Shown one piece after another: positions 26,212 through 35,408 of a DNA stretch of 40,974 bases (positions within the stretch are counted from its first letter, which is position 1; every line of letters starts with the position of its first letter). The stretch comes from Treponema sp. GTDB lineage: Bacteria > Spirochaetota > Spirochaetia > Treponematales > Breznakiellaceae. Position numbers and translations under genes: made by a program. The DNA lies in the NCBI GenBank assembly GCA_031273265.1, contig JAISSH010000047.1, forward strand, positions 1 through 40,974, written 5' to 3'. The notes beneath the pieces are model-generated. The model saw only the letters and a list, made by a program, of their open reading frames with translations. It was not told the origin of the DNA and did no database searches.

Positions 26212-26940
26212 ATGTTTGACGTGAAGAAAACAAAGGACGAAATAATCAAATGGGTGCGCGATTATTTTGAAAAAAACGGAAAGGACTGCAACGCCGTAAT
26301 CGGCTTGAGCGGCGGCAAGGACAGTTCCGTAACAGCCGCTATTTGCGCGCAGGCGCTCGGAGCGCAGAGAGTTTTCGGGGTATTGATGCCGCAGGGAGAA
26401 CAGCACGACATCAGCTACTCGCGCGAAATTGCCGCACATTTGGGGATAAAATCGTTTGAGATAAACATCAAAAACAGCGTGGACGCCCTGCTGGAATCCG
26501 TAAAAACAAGCGGACTTTCAGCTAACAGGCAGGCTGTTATCAACATCCCGGCAAGAATCAGAATGACGACGCTTTACGCCGTATCCGCGATTTTAAACGG
26601 ACGTGTGGCGAATACCTGCAATCTCAGCGAGGACTGGATTGGTTACGCGACAAAATACGGCGACGGAGCTGGCGATTTCAGTCCGTTGGCGCAGTTAACA
26701 GTAGCGGAAGTAAGGGCGCTCGGCAGGGAACTTGGACTGCCTTCAAAGTTCACCGATAAAGTTCCAGAGGACGGGCTTTCAGGATTAACCGACGAGGAAA
26801 ACATCGGCTTTTCCTACGACATTCTGGACAAATATATCAGAGAGGGAGTCTGCGAGGATTTAAGCATAAAAGAAAAAATTGACAAACTGCATGAAATAAA
26901 TATTCATAAACTTAAACTGATGCCGCATTTTTATCCTTGA
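26212..26940 (+). CDS. nadE: NAD(+) synthase
   Basis: AVIGLSGGKDSSVTAAICAQALG; GVLMPQGEQHD; TCNLSEDWIGYATKYGDGAGDFSPLAQLTVAEVRALG; AGGAGG Shine-Dalgarno. Confidence 0.95.
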   Translation: MFDVKKTKDEIIKWVRDYFEKNGKDCNAVIGLSGGKDSSVTAAICAQALGAQRVFGVLMPQGEQHDISYSREIAAHLGIKSFEINIKNSVDALLESVKTSGLSANRQAVINIPARIRMTTLYAVSAILNGRVANTCNLSEDWIGYATKYGDGAGDFSPLAQLTVAEVRALGRELGLPSKFTDKVPEDGLSGLTDEENIGFSYDILDKYIREGVCEDLSIKEKIDKLHEINIHKLKLMPHFYP

Positions 26941-26941
26941 G

Positions 26942-26964
26942 GTCTCCGGTAAATTCATGGAGAC
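26942..26964 (+). promoter_or_regulatory. Hairpin containing the Shine-Dalgarno of the TonB-dependent receptor gene
   Basis: GTCTCC(26942-26947)/GGAGAC(26959-26964); GGAGA lies before the GTG at 26968. Confidence 0.5.
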
Positions 26965-26967
26965 ACA

Positions 26968-29598
26968 GTGATAAAGCCAAAGCCCGCGTTATGCGCTATC
27001 ATTTTAATTCTTCTATCCGCCTTTCCCCTGTTCGCGCATGATGTTGAAATAACCGTCATTGATCATGATTTGGCTCTTCCGCTTGAAGGAGCGGTTGTCC
27101 GCCTCTGGGACGGAAGCGAGCGCGTCTGCAACGAAGAGGGAAAAACTGTTATACAGGCGCCCGACAACAGGCAGGTTGTAATACAGGCGGCTTATCCCGG
27201 TTATGAAACGCTCAGGGTTGTTATTGCCGTTACGGGCAATTCTTATACGGCGGCTCTGCGCCTTTCCGGCATTATGGAAAGCAGAGAACTGGTACTAGAA
27301 GCCGAAAGACCCGGCGCAAACGAAACAAGAACAGGGCGCAGCGTCGCTGTTTCAGGACGCGACATCGCTCAGACTGGCGAAATAGGAATCATCGAAGACG
27401 TGATGACTTCCGTCAAACTTCTGCCCGGCGTCGGTTACGCCGGGTTTTTCAACGCCCAACCCAGCATACGCGGCGGCGACCCCGGCGATATGAGGGCGTC
27501 TCTGGACGGTTTTTATGTGTTTAACCCCTACCATTGGGGAGGCGGCTATTCGATCTTCGACCCGCGAATGGTAGAAAGCGCACAGCTCTCGCACGGCGTA
27601 TATTCCGCGCGTTACGGACACAGTATTTCAGGTTTGCTGGAAATTACGACAAAAAAACCGTCCCCAACCGATACGCAATTCGAGCTGGGGGTAAATACAA
27701 GCGCAGCCAGCTTCAATTTGTCTCTCCCTCTTGCGAACAAGGGAGGATTGTTGTTCATGGGGCGCGTTACTTACTACGATCCTGTCGTCGGAATTATAAA
27801 AGAATTATCTGAAGATATCCCGGAACTTGCCATTATTAATTCAGTACGGGTCGCTCCCTATATCAGAAGCGGAGCCGTTACGGGAAATTACCATTTACTT
27901 GATAATCTTGAACTTACAGCCACAGGTTTTTTCGGGATGGACGGCGTCGGCGCGTCTTATGAGAATACCGGAGAATCAGGCACCAGTTCAATGAATTTGG
28001 ATTGGACAAATTATCAGGGATTTATCAATTCTTCACTTTTATGGAATCCGCGCAATGATATGTTGTTAAAATTCAGCTTGGGAGCCGGCTACGAAGAAGC
28101 TTTATTGGATGGCGATAGTCATGTTGAACTGATAGACAGGGGGTTCACAAGCGGGGCAGGCTGGTATTATAAAAAATTAAATGAAATGAGCAGCAAATTT
28201 ACAAGTTCGTATAATTTAAATATTAAAGATTACTATAAACAATCAGACAAAGCGTTCAATATCCAAAGCAGAATTGATTATGACTGGGATATGGGAAATA
28301 GTTTTTTACTCGCTGCCGGTATACAGGAAATGTTTAATCATCACAGATCAGCCGGCAATCAAAGCGTAAATACAAGAAAAGTTTTTAATGACAAAAATTT
28401 TAACGAAGAGGATCGAAAAAAACTCTATGACGATATGGACATTGATGAATCTGATATTGAGGAATTTAATAATTTATTCAAAAACAGACTGGTTGTTAAT
28501 GTTCCTCTTAATTATAACCCCGATGTAAAAAATACTCTGTTTATCACGTCAGGTTATTTAGTCGGAGAACATCATGCCGGTAAATTAGAAACTGAATTGG
28601 GCTTGCGTATCGATCATTTTTATCTTATGGGAGATAATTTTTCCATCCAGTCAATACCCGCGTTAAACCCGCGGCTCAATTTTGATTTCAATGTTTTTAA
28701 AAAATCAGGATTCATCCAATCGCTGGATCTAAGCGCAGGAACCGGTTTATTTTCATCAGTAAATAACAATATTTTTATTGCCGAAGAAAAATATAAAATA
28801 AATGAAATGAAACCAAACAGAAGCCTGTCCTCCGTTTTGGGGACAAAACTGGAATTTCAGGGCGGCTTGATCTTCAATATCGAAGGGTACTACAAATACA
28901 TATTTGATCGCATGTATGTTCCAATAAGCGCCGATCTTGACGACACAAAAATAACCCCCTATTTTGACGGCGAAGGCAGAGCGTGGGGCATAGACCTGCT
29001 GCTGCAAAAATTACAATCCCGCTATTGGGACGGCTGGATCACTTATTCATACAGTTGGGTTAAATACCGCGATCCAAGCGCGGCAAGCGCCGACATGGGC
29101 ATTTCGGGCGGATTACAGGGAGATGAATGGTATTTTCCTTCATATCACCGGTTTCATAATTTTAATTTGATACTCAATATAAAACCCGTGCAAAAAATAA
29201 ATATATATGTGCGCTTCGGCATCGCCAGCGGAGTTCAGATTTCCAAACGTATAACCGAAGAACCTTACAGCTACCCTGTATATATATACAATAAAGACGA
29301 CCCCTCAAACAACAAATTTATCGAAATGTACTTCTGGCCTTCCAGACGCGACGAGAACAACCGCACTACCCCGTCGCTTCCCATGGATGTAAAAATTTCA
29401 ATTTTTGGAAGCAATAAAACCGGAAAAGCAAGATATGAACTGTATGTGGCTGTAGAAAATATACTAGCTTTGTTGTATAATGCCGAAGGGAATACCAGTT
29501 ATAACGGATATACGGGTCAGGTTGACACGGGCAGCACTTCAGCAACCTATGAAATACCTGTTCCGGTACCGTCTTTTGGGTTTAAGATTAGCTATTGA
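26968..29598 (+). CDS. TonB-dependent receptor with N-terminal carboxypeptidase-regulatory-like domain
   Basis: Signal peptide; VEITVIDHDLALPLEGAVVRL; plug motif VKLLPGVGYAGFFNAQPSIRGGDPGDMRASLDGFYVFNPYH; long beta-rich barrel. GTG start. Confidence 0.87.
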   Translation: MIKPKPALCAIILILLSAFPLFAHDVEITVIDHDLALPLEGAVVRLWDGSERVCNEEGKTVIQAPDNRQVVIQAAYPGYETLRVVIAVTGNSYTAALRLSGIMESRELVLEAERPGANETRTGRSVAVSGRDIAQTGEIGIIEDVMTSVKLLPGVGYAGFFNAQPSIRGGDPGDMRASLDGFYVFNPYHWGGGYSIFDPRMVESAQLSHGVYSARYGHSISGLLEITTKKPSPTDTQFELGVNTSAASFNLSLPLANKGGLLFMGRVTYYDPVVGIIKELSEDIPELAIINSVRVAPYIRSGAVTGNYHLLDNLELTATGFFGMDGVGASYENTGESGTSSMNLDWTNYQGFINSSLLWNPRNDMLLKFSLGAGYEEALLDGDSHVELIDRGFTSGAGWYYKKLNEMSSKFTSSYNLNIKDYYKQSDKAFNIQSRIDYDWDMGNSFLLAAGIQEMFNHHRSAGNQSVNTRKVFNDKNFNEEDRKKLYDDMDIDESDIEEFNNLFKNRLVVNVPLNYNPDVKNTLFITSGYLVGEHHAGKLETELGLRIDHFYLMGDNFSIQSIPALNPRLNFDFNVFKKSGFIQSLDLSAGTGLFSSVNNNIFIAEEKYKINEMKPNRSLSSVLGTKLEFQGGLIFNIEGYYKYIFDRMYVPISADLDDTKITPYFDGEGRAWGIDLLLQKLQSRYWDGWITYSYSWVKYRDPSAASADMGISGGLQGDEWYFPSYHRFHNFNLILNIKPVQKINIYVRFGIASGVQISKRITEEPYSYPVYIYNKDDPSNNKFIEMYFWPSRRDENNRTTPSLPMDVKISIFGSNKTGKARYELYVAVENILALLYNAEGNTSYNGYTGQVDTGSTSATYEIPVPVPSFGFKISY

Positions 29599-29616
29599 CG
29601 AATTGAAGGAAAACCG

Positions 29617-30450
29617 ATGGGAAATCGTTATCAAAAATACATTGCGGTCTGTATTGCCGCATCTTTACTATGCGCCTGCGTTTCCGTAGTGGAAAAGACG
29701 GGACGAGTATTGGACGGTTCAGCTTTCGCGGAAAAGAGAATCGCCCGTTACCGCGCTTCGGATATGGAAATTACTTTAGTACAAAACAAAAAAAACGAAC
29801 GCTCGGTAATAATAGCCTTAAATGATTATCCAATGATGAAAATACGCGGCAGTGAACCTGATGAAAACGGGGAGTTTTACCTTATGTCGCTGGAATACCT
29901 TGCCGGAAGCGTCAACGGCTGGAATGAATACACTTTGGATATATTGGGAGAAGGCTACCTTTTTCTGGACGAAGACCCCGCGCTTAAAATAAAAAAAGAC
30001 ATTGAGCAGATTCAAATATCGGCGGGACGCATTCACCGTTTTGATACGCGCATAACAGGCGGCGAAGCCCTTACGGGTCTGCGAAACCGGCGCGAACGCA
30101 TAGCCGCTACCGTGGAATGGATGTATTCCACAGACAACGCTCCAAAGGGACAGAAAATCGACGATTTTGAAAAATACTGGAAACCCGTTCTTTTTCCTGA
30201 AATGGTCTTAAAAAAGAAAAGACCTGCCGGCTGGCTGCAGGAAGGCGACGTTTTTATCAGGTCGGAGGATATACGATGGAACACAGGCTACACGGAGCGC
30301 GTCTTCAGCGAAGAGTTAAGACCGGTACGCAACTCAGGTACATTGCTCAGGGATTGGGAAGAAGCGCTTTCATGGATATACTTGGAATATGAATGGGAAA
30401 GTATAAAGGAAAGACTTTCCCGTCTAAATATATTACAATTCATAAAATGA
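29617..30450 (+). CDS. Hypothetical lipoprotein in the TonB operon
   Basis: Lipobox LCAC; lies between receptor and exbB with short gaps. Confidence 0.7.
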   Translation: MGNRYQKYIAVCIAASLLCACVSVVEKTGRVLDGSAFAEKRIARYRASDMEITLVQNKKNERSVIIALNDYPMMKIRGSEPDENGEFYLMSLEYLAGSVNGWNEYTLDILGEGYLFLDEDPALKIKKDIEQIQISAGRIHRFDTRITGGEALTGLRNRRERIAATVEWMYSTDNAPKGQKIDDFEKYWKPVLFPEMVLKKKRPAGWLQEGDVFIRSEDIRWNTGYTERVFSEELRPVRNSGTLLRDWEEALSWIYLEYEWESIKERLSRLNILQFIK

Positions 30451-30461
30451 GGTAACAAATT

Positions 30462-31130
30462 ATGGAAAATGCGTCTTTTTCGGTGTTTGAGCTTTTTAAG
30501 CTCGGCGGCGTGTTTATGTGGCCGCTTCTGCTGTTCTCTATCGCGACTGTCGCCATATCTATTGAGCGCGCCGTCTATCTTATCTATCACAATTTAAATG
30601 TTGACGATCTCGCGCTTACGGTTTCCGGTTATGTGAAAGAAAATAATTATTCTGCTGCCGCCGATTATCTTTCGGAACTGACAAAACGGCGGATGGGAGC
30701 GCGCGTACTTTTGGGTCTGATAAGCCGTTCAAACCCGGGAAAAAACTTTTCCGAACACCGCGCCGAACGCGTTGTTGAAACCGAGGCGATGAACTGCATC
30801 AACTCTCTGGAGAACGGATTTAACTTCCTCACCGCGCTTGGCTCTCTTTCGCCGCTGACGGGCTTTTTGGGAACAGTATCGGGAATGATCGGCGCTTTCA
30901 GATCAATCGCCGAAGCTACCGAAGTAAACGCGCAGATTGTCGCAAACGGCATCTACGAAGCCCTTATCACCACCGTGTTCGGGCTTGTTATCGCCATTAT
31001 CGCGATGATAGCCCATTCGATATTCAGCCACATCGTCGATAAATTCGCCTCAAAGACGGAAGGCGTCTGCTCCGACTTAATCATCCAAATCGCAAATCAG
31101 AGCGCGGGCGCCGGCGGAAAAAAAGATTGA
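30462..31130 (+). CDS. exbB: MotA/TolQ/ExbB proton channel family protein
   Basis: GGVFMWPLLLFSIATVAISIERAVYL; GSLSPLTGFLGTVSGMIGAFRSIAE; YEALITTVFGLVIAIIAMIA. Confidence 0.92.
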   Translation: MENASFSVFELFKLGGVFMWPLLLFSIATVAISIERAVYLIYHNLNVDDLALTVSGYVKENNYSAAADYLSELTKRRMGARVLLGLISRSNPGKNFSEHRAERVVETEAMNCINSLENGFNFLTALGSLSPLTGFLGTVSGMIGAFRSIAEATEVNAQIVANGIYEALITTVFGLVIAIIAMIAHSIFSHIVDKFASKTEGVCSDLIIQIANQSAGAGGKKD

Positions 31131-31136
31131 GAGAAC

Positions 31137-31541
31137 ATGAAAATAAAACGCCTTAAAAGGAACGCATTTCAGGATTCCAGCGCGTCAAGCGACGTCGCCT
31201 TTCTGCTCATAATTTATTTTATCGTGATCGCGGGCTTTAACATCAACAAAGGTTTTTTGTTGAACCTTCCCGCCAAGGATTCAACAAGGCTTATTTTAAG
31301 GGACGATCTTCTACGCTTTGAAATGGACTCGGACGGAGGCATTGTATACGAAGGAGAAGTTCTCGACATCCCGCGCGTTAAAACATTAGTACAAACAACG
31401 CAAAGGGACAATCCCAATATGGCGATTATTATTACAATCGACGGACAGGCGCAATGGCAAAAAGTAGTTCACTTTGTAGAGCTTGCGCAGGATTTAAAAA
31501 TCGATTCTTTTTCATTTACGATGAAGAGGGAGGAACTGTGA
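31137..31541 (+). CDS. exbD: ExbD/TolR family protein 1
   Basis: SSDVAFLLIIYFIVIAGFNINKGFLLNLP single TM and periplasmic domain. Confidence 0.85.
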   Translation: MKIKRLKRNAFQDSSASSDVAFLLIIYFIVIAGFNINKGFLLNLPAKDSTRLILRDDLLRFEMDSDGGIVYEGEVLDIPRVKTLVQTTQRDNPNMAIIITIDGQAQWQKVVHFVELAQDLKIDSFSFTMKREEL

Positions 31542-31939
31542 GGATCAGGCGGAAGAAAAAAAGGTTTTTCATTCCTCTTAACTCCATGTCCGATGTGGCG
31601 TTCCTGCTGTTAATTTTTATCATGCTGGTAGCGTTGATCAATTACCGCAAGGAAGTAAAAATCGAATACCCGGAAGCAAAAACGGCTCTGCGGACAACAG
31701 CGGAAAAAAATCTTGAAATATGGGTAGACAGAGAAGGCGAAATATATCTGGACGGAGATCCGGGCAATCATATCGCGCTGGAAAGTAAAATATCGGAACT
31801 ATACCGCACCGCGCCGGATACAAGGGTGCATATTATCGCCGACAAGAATACTCCTTACGAAAAAATAAATTCCATACTGGAAATTTTTCAGCTCCTTCAA
31901 TATCGCGTTGTAAGTTTTGTGGTGAAAAATGATGAATGA
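31538..31939 (+). CDS. exbD: ExbD/TolR family protein 2 (GTG start)
   Basis: RFFIPLNSMSDVAFLLLIFIMLVALINY; GTG at 31538 overlaps exbD1 stop; track start 31454 is inside exbD1. Confidence 0.85.
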   Translation: MRIRRKKKRFFIPLNSMSDVAFLLLIFIMLVALINYRKEVKIEYPEAKTALRTTAEKNLEIWVDREGEIYLDGDPGNHIALESKISELYRTAPDTRVHIIADKNTPYEKINSILEIFQLLQYRVVSFVVKNDE

Positions 31940-32594
31940 AAAAATATATCCATTATTTATTATTCTCGCCGCTTTTTATAAAAAAAAATTACTGCCGTTA
32001 ATTATTATTATAGCCGCTTTTTCCAAAAGAAATATTCGCCCAATAATTTTTATTTTTGCAGCCGGTTTGCATTTGCTTGTTCTTTTTTTCCTTGCCTTTA
32101 ACACGGATAAAATTGTTCAGGAAGCGGGCGAAAACGCGAGGGTAATGAAGCTTACCGATTTTGACATAGCCCCCCCCCCGCCCGATCCTGAAATACCGCA
32201 GGTTGAGGAAATAGCTGAAACAATGATAGAAACCGATATTCCTCCCGTACAGAATGTCGTGGCGGCGGGAAGCCTTATCGTTCAGGACAATTATCTTCCC
32301 ATGCACCAGCTTTCAAACGCGCCGGAGTTCGACGCCAACGCGATTGCCAACGATCTACTCTACCCGCCGATTGCGCTGCGTTCAGGCATTGAGGGCAGGG
32401 TTATTCTTGAACTTTTCGTTGACCGTACCGGCGTTGTGCAGAGAATTGAAATCAGATATGAAGAGCCAAAGGACAGAGGTTTCGGCGAATCGGCGGTAAG
32501 GGCTTTTACGGGCAGAAAGGGAAAACCGGCTATCGCGAACGGAGAGCCGGTCTCCGCGCGTTACCGCTACCCTGTTACTTTTAAAATTAAATAA
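31929..32594 (+). CDS. tonB: TonB family protein
   Basis: N-terminal TM, proline-rich linker, C-terminal YPPIALRSGIEGRVILELFVDRTGVVQRIEI...YRYPVTFKIK TonB domain. Confidence 0.9.
   Translation: MMNEKIYPLFIILAAFYKKKLLPLIIIIAAFSKRNIRPIIFIFAAGLHLLVLFFLAFNTDKIVQEAGENARVMKLTDFDIAPPPPDPEIPQVEEIAETMIETDIPPVQNVVAAGSLIVQDNYLPMHQLSNAPEFDANAIANDLLYPPIALRSGIEGRVILELFVDRTGVVQRIEIRYEEPKDRGFGESAVRAFTGRKGKPAIANGEPVSARYRYPVTFKIK
31941..32075 (+). repeat. Three 45-bp/15-aa tandem repeats in the tonB N-terminus
   Basis: KIYPLFIILAAFYKK / KLLPLIIIIAAFSKR / NIRPIIFIFAAGLHL. Confidence 0.7.
32170..32179 (+). repeat. C10 homopolymer in tonB
   Basis: gacatag+C10+gcccgat, encoding IAPPPPD. Confidence 0.95.
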
Positions 32595-33654
32595 TCAACA
32601 TCGCGTCGCCGTAACTAAAAAAACGATAACCTTCGCGGACGGCTTCGGCGTAACTTTCAAGAATCAGTTCCCTGCCCGCAAACGACGACACAAGCATCAG
32701 CAGAGTGGAAAGCGGGGTGTGAAAATTTGTAAAAAGAGCGTCCGCCGCCTTGAATCTGTATCCGGGGTAAATAAATATCGAGGTGCTTTGCCAGCCCCGC
32801 TTTATCCCGTCCTCACAGAACGCGCTTTCAAGGGCGCGCAGGCTTGTTGTTCCCACAGTAATTATTTTGCGTTTTTCCCTCTTTGCTTTTTCAATCAGCG
32901 CGGCGGTTTCTTCAGTAATTAAAAATTCTTCTTTGTGCATGACGTGATCTTCTATTCGCGCGCTTCGCACCGGAAGGAAAGTTCCCAACCCCACGTGCAG
33001 TGTTAAAAACGCGCTCTCGATGCCGCAGGCGGCAAGAGAGTCAAACATCTCCCGCGTAAAATGAAGTCCCGCTGTCGGCGCCGCCGATGAGCCGGTATGT
33101 TTCGCGTAAATCGTCTGATAACGCCGCGCGTCGTCGGGAGTATCCTTGCGCTTTATGTACGGCGGCAGCGGAATATGCCCGTATTTTTCAAGCCACGCGT
33201 CGTCTACCGCCCTGTCAAATTCAAGAATGAGGAATCCCTCTTCGGCGCCGGAAATGATCGCGCTTGCGCGGCGGCATCCTTCGCTGTCAAAAAAAACGTA
33301 TACGCTGCCGGTTTTTTTCCGTCCGGCGCGTTTGGCAAGCGCCTTCCAGATTTTACCTTCGTCGTTTTTCTTTTCCACGAGAAGGAATTCCGTTTCCGCG
33401 CCGGTCTTTTCATTTTTTCCCGCAAGGCGCGCCCTGCGTACTTTTGTATCGTTAAAAACCAGCAGAGGCTTTTTTCCTTCCGGGCTTAAAAAGCGCGCGG
33501 AACTGAGTATTTCCGGCAGCGCGGCAACCGTTGTGTGGGAACGCTCACCTGTTACGCGATCAAGCGTCATAAGGCGGCTCTGTCCGCGCTCATGAACAGG
33601 GTACTGCGCGACAAGGTGTTCGGGAAGATCAAAATTAAAATCGTTTGTTTCCAT
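32587..33654 (-). CDS. queA: S-adenosylmethionine:tRNA ribosyltransferase-isomerase
   Basis: FNFDLPEHLVAQYPVHERGQSRLMTLDR; HIPLPPYIKR..DDARRYQTIYA; SSAAPTAGLHFT. Confidence 0.97.
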   Translation of the reverse strand: METNDFNFDLPEHLVAQYPVHERGQSRLMTLDRVTGERSHTTVAALPEILSSARFLSPEGKKPLLVFNDTKVRRARLAGKNEKTGAETEFLLVEKKNDEGKIWKALAKRAGRKKTGSVYVFFDSEGCRRASAIISGAEEGFLILEFDRAVDDAWLEKYGHIPLPPYIKRKDTPDDARRYQTIYAKHTGSSAAPTAGLHFTREMFDSLAACGIESAFLTLHVGLGTFLPVRSARIEDHVMHKEEFLITEETAALIEKAKREKRKIITVGTTSLRALESAFCEDGIKRGWQSTSIFIYPGYRFKAADALFTNFHTPLSTLLMLVSSFAGRELILESYAEAVREGYRFFSYGDAMLII

Positions 33655-33657
33655 TTA

Positions 33658-34689
33658 TTAAAAAAGAGAACCTTCGCTGTCGTTAGCCGCAACAGGCGCA
33701 AGTCCCAAATGCCCGTAGGCAAGGCTTGTCACCGTTCTTCCCCTGGGAGTGCGCTGTAAAAGACCGGCTTGAATCAAATACGGCTCATAGTAATCTTCCA
33801 GAGTATCTACAGATTCGCCTATCGTAATGGCAAGGGTTTCCGCTCCCACAGGACCGCCCTTGTACCTTTCAATAATGATTCGCAATATGTCGCGATCCTG
33901 CTTTTCAAGACCGAGTTCGTCAATCTCAAGTTTTTGCAACCCTGTTCGGACAACCGGCAGAGTAACAGAAGTTTCACCCGCATACTGGGCAAAATCGCGT
34001 ATACGTTTCAAAAGCCGGTTCACCACGCGCGGAGTCCCCCTCGATGATTTTGCCAAAAGAGACGCCGCGTCATTTTCAATTTTGATACCCAGAAGCCCCG
34101 CGGAACGGCGCACAATCGCTTCCATATCGCCCTGTTCATAAAATGAAAAACGGCAGGTAATACCGAACCGGCTTACAAGCGGGCTTGATACTCCTCCCGC
34201 TTTTGTTGTCGCCCCAATCAGCGTAAAAGGTTTAATCGCAATCCTTATTGTTCTCGCCATAGGACCCTGACCAACAACCCAGTCAATTCCATAATCCTCC
34301 ATGGCGATATACAACAGTTCTTCGATAGCCGGTTTAAGGCTGTGAATTTCATCAATAAAAAAAACATCGCCTTTTTTCAAGTTGGTTAAAAAGCCGACCA
34401 GATCTTTCGGCTTGTCCAGAGCGGGAGCCGTAGTTTGCACAAAGCCGGCTTCCAGTTCATTCGCCACCACCTGCGCCAGAGTCGTTTTGCCTAACCCGGC
34501 AGGACCGATTAAAAAAAGATGATCGAGGCTTTCGGCGCGCTGTTTGGCGGCGGAAATAAAAACCGAAAGATTTTCCTTCATTGCCTTTTGACCCAAAAAT
34601 TCGCCAAGACTGCGCGGACGCAGAGCCGTGTCGCGCTCGTCGTCGCCTTCAATTTGCTGCGGACGCAGGAGACTTTCTTTTTTTGCCAT
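33658..34689 (-). CDS. ruvB: Holliday junction branch migration helicase RuvB
   Basis: LRPRSLGEFLGQ; LDHLFLIGPAGLGKTTLAQVVANEL; C-terminal QRTPRGRTVTSLAYGHLG. Confidence 0.98.
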   Translation of the reverse strand: MAKKESLLRPQQIEGDDERDTALRPRSLGEFLGQKAMKENLSVFISAAKQRAESLDHLFLIGPAGLGKTTLAQVVANELEAGFVQTTAPALDKPKDLVGFLTNLKKGDVFFIDEIHSLKPAIEELLYIAMEDYGIDWVVGQGPMARTIRIAIKPFTLIGATTKAGGVSSPLVSRFGITCRFSFYEQGDMEAIVRRSAGLLGIKIENDAASLLAKSSRGTPRVVNRLLKRIRDFAQYAGETSVTLPVVRTGLQKLEIDELGLEKQDRDILRIIIERYKGGPVGAETLAITIGESVDTLEDYYEPYLIQAGLLQRTPRGRTVTSLAYGHLGLAPVAANDSEGSLF

Positions 34690-35301
34690 TTACGCCCCGC
34701 TTAAAAACACGATAGCTTCTTTGAAAAGGAGTTTCTCTTTTTCAGCGTCCGCGAGATTTGCGCCGCTGTCCCCGACTGAGGCTTGCGCTCTTACAACAGC
34801 GTCCGCGGCGGCGCGCCTGTCGTAACCCATTGCCGCCAGAGCCTCCACAAGGTCATTGTAGGGAGTAGAAACCGTAGGAACTTCCCCATGCTGGACAAGT
34901 TTTCCCTTTAATGAAAGAAGCATTTTTTGCGCGGTTTTTTTACCAAGTCCCGGAACCGCTTCAAGACGGGCAAGGTCTCCGGCTTCCAGCGCGTTTTCAA
35001 GATCATCCTGGCTGATGCCGCCAAGAATTTTCAACGCTCCCTTTGGACCGATACCTTCAACTTTTAACAATTCAAGAAAGGCGGAACGCCGTCTTTCATC
35101 AATAAAACCGAAAAGCTTCATCTGATCTTCCCGGTGGTACAGCCATGTTAAGACCCTGCACTCCCTGTTCAGGAAAAGAGCCTGTATGTCGTTCGCGGGC
35201 ATGGCGATTTCCCATTCAATATCCCCGGAAAGGATAAAAACCGCCTCGACGCCCTTCGCGCTGACAACACCCCGGATACTGTTAAACATGGGCTTGAGCA
35301 T
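34690..35301 (-). CDS. ruvA: Holliday junction DNA-binding protein RuvA
   Basis: FLELLKVEGIGPKGALKILGGIS; LEAVPGLGKKTAQKMLLSLKGKL HhH motifs; C-terminal helicase-interacting helix. Confidence 0.96.
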   Translation of the reverse strand: MLKPMFNSIRGVVSAKGVEAVFILSGDIEWEIAMPANDIQALFLNRECRVLTWLYHREDQMKLFGFIDERRRSAFLELLKVEGIGPKGALKILGGISQDDLENALEAGDLARLEAVPGLGKKTAQKMLLSLKGKLVQHGEVPTVSTPYNDLVEALAAMGYDRRAAADAVVRAQASVGDSGANLADAEKEKLLFKEAIVFLSGA

Positions 35302-35366
35302 ACCATTTTTTATAAAAAAAAACGATAAATTTTCCGAATTCCCTTGACATCTCTTAAAAATGATAT

Positions 35367-35390
35367 TATAGTTAGACTAGTCAGACTATA
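35367..35390. promoter_or_regulatory. 24-bp near-palindromic candidate operator overlapping the -10 of the Phd/PIN TA promoter
   Basis: TATAGTTAGACTAGTCAGACTATA; -35 TTGACA 35344-35349, 17-bp spacer, -10 TATAGT 35367-35372. Confidence 0.6.
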
Positions 35391-35408
35391 ATTTTTAGGA
35401 GGTAATAT

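Noticed and set aside
33097-33595. Overlapping plus-strand ORFs (130 aa and 149 aa) antisense to queA
   Set aside because: Two different antisense frames open at once in a GC-rich conserved gene; consistent with codon bias, not coding.
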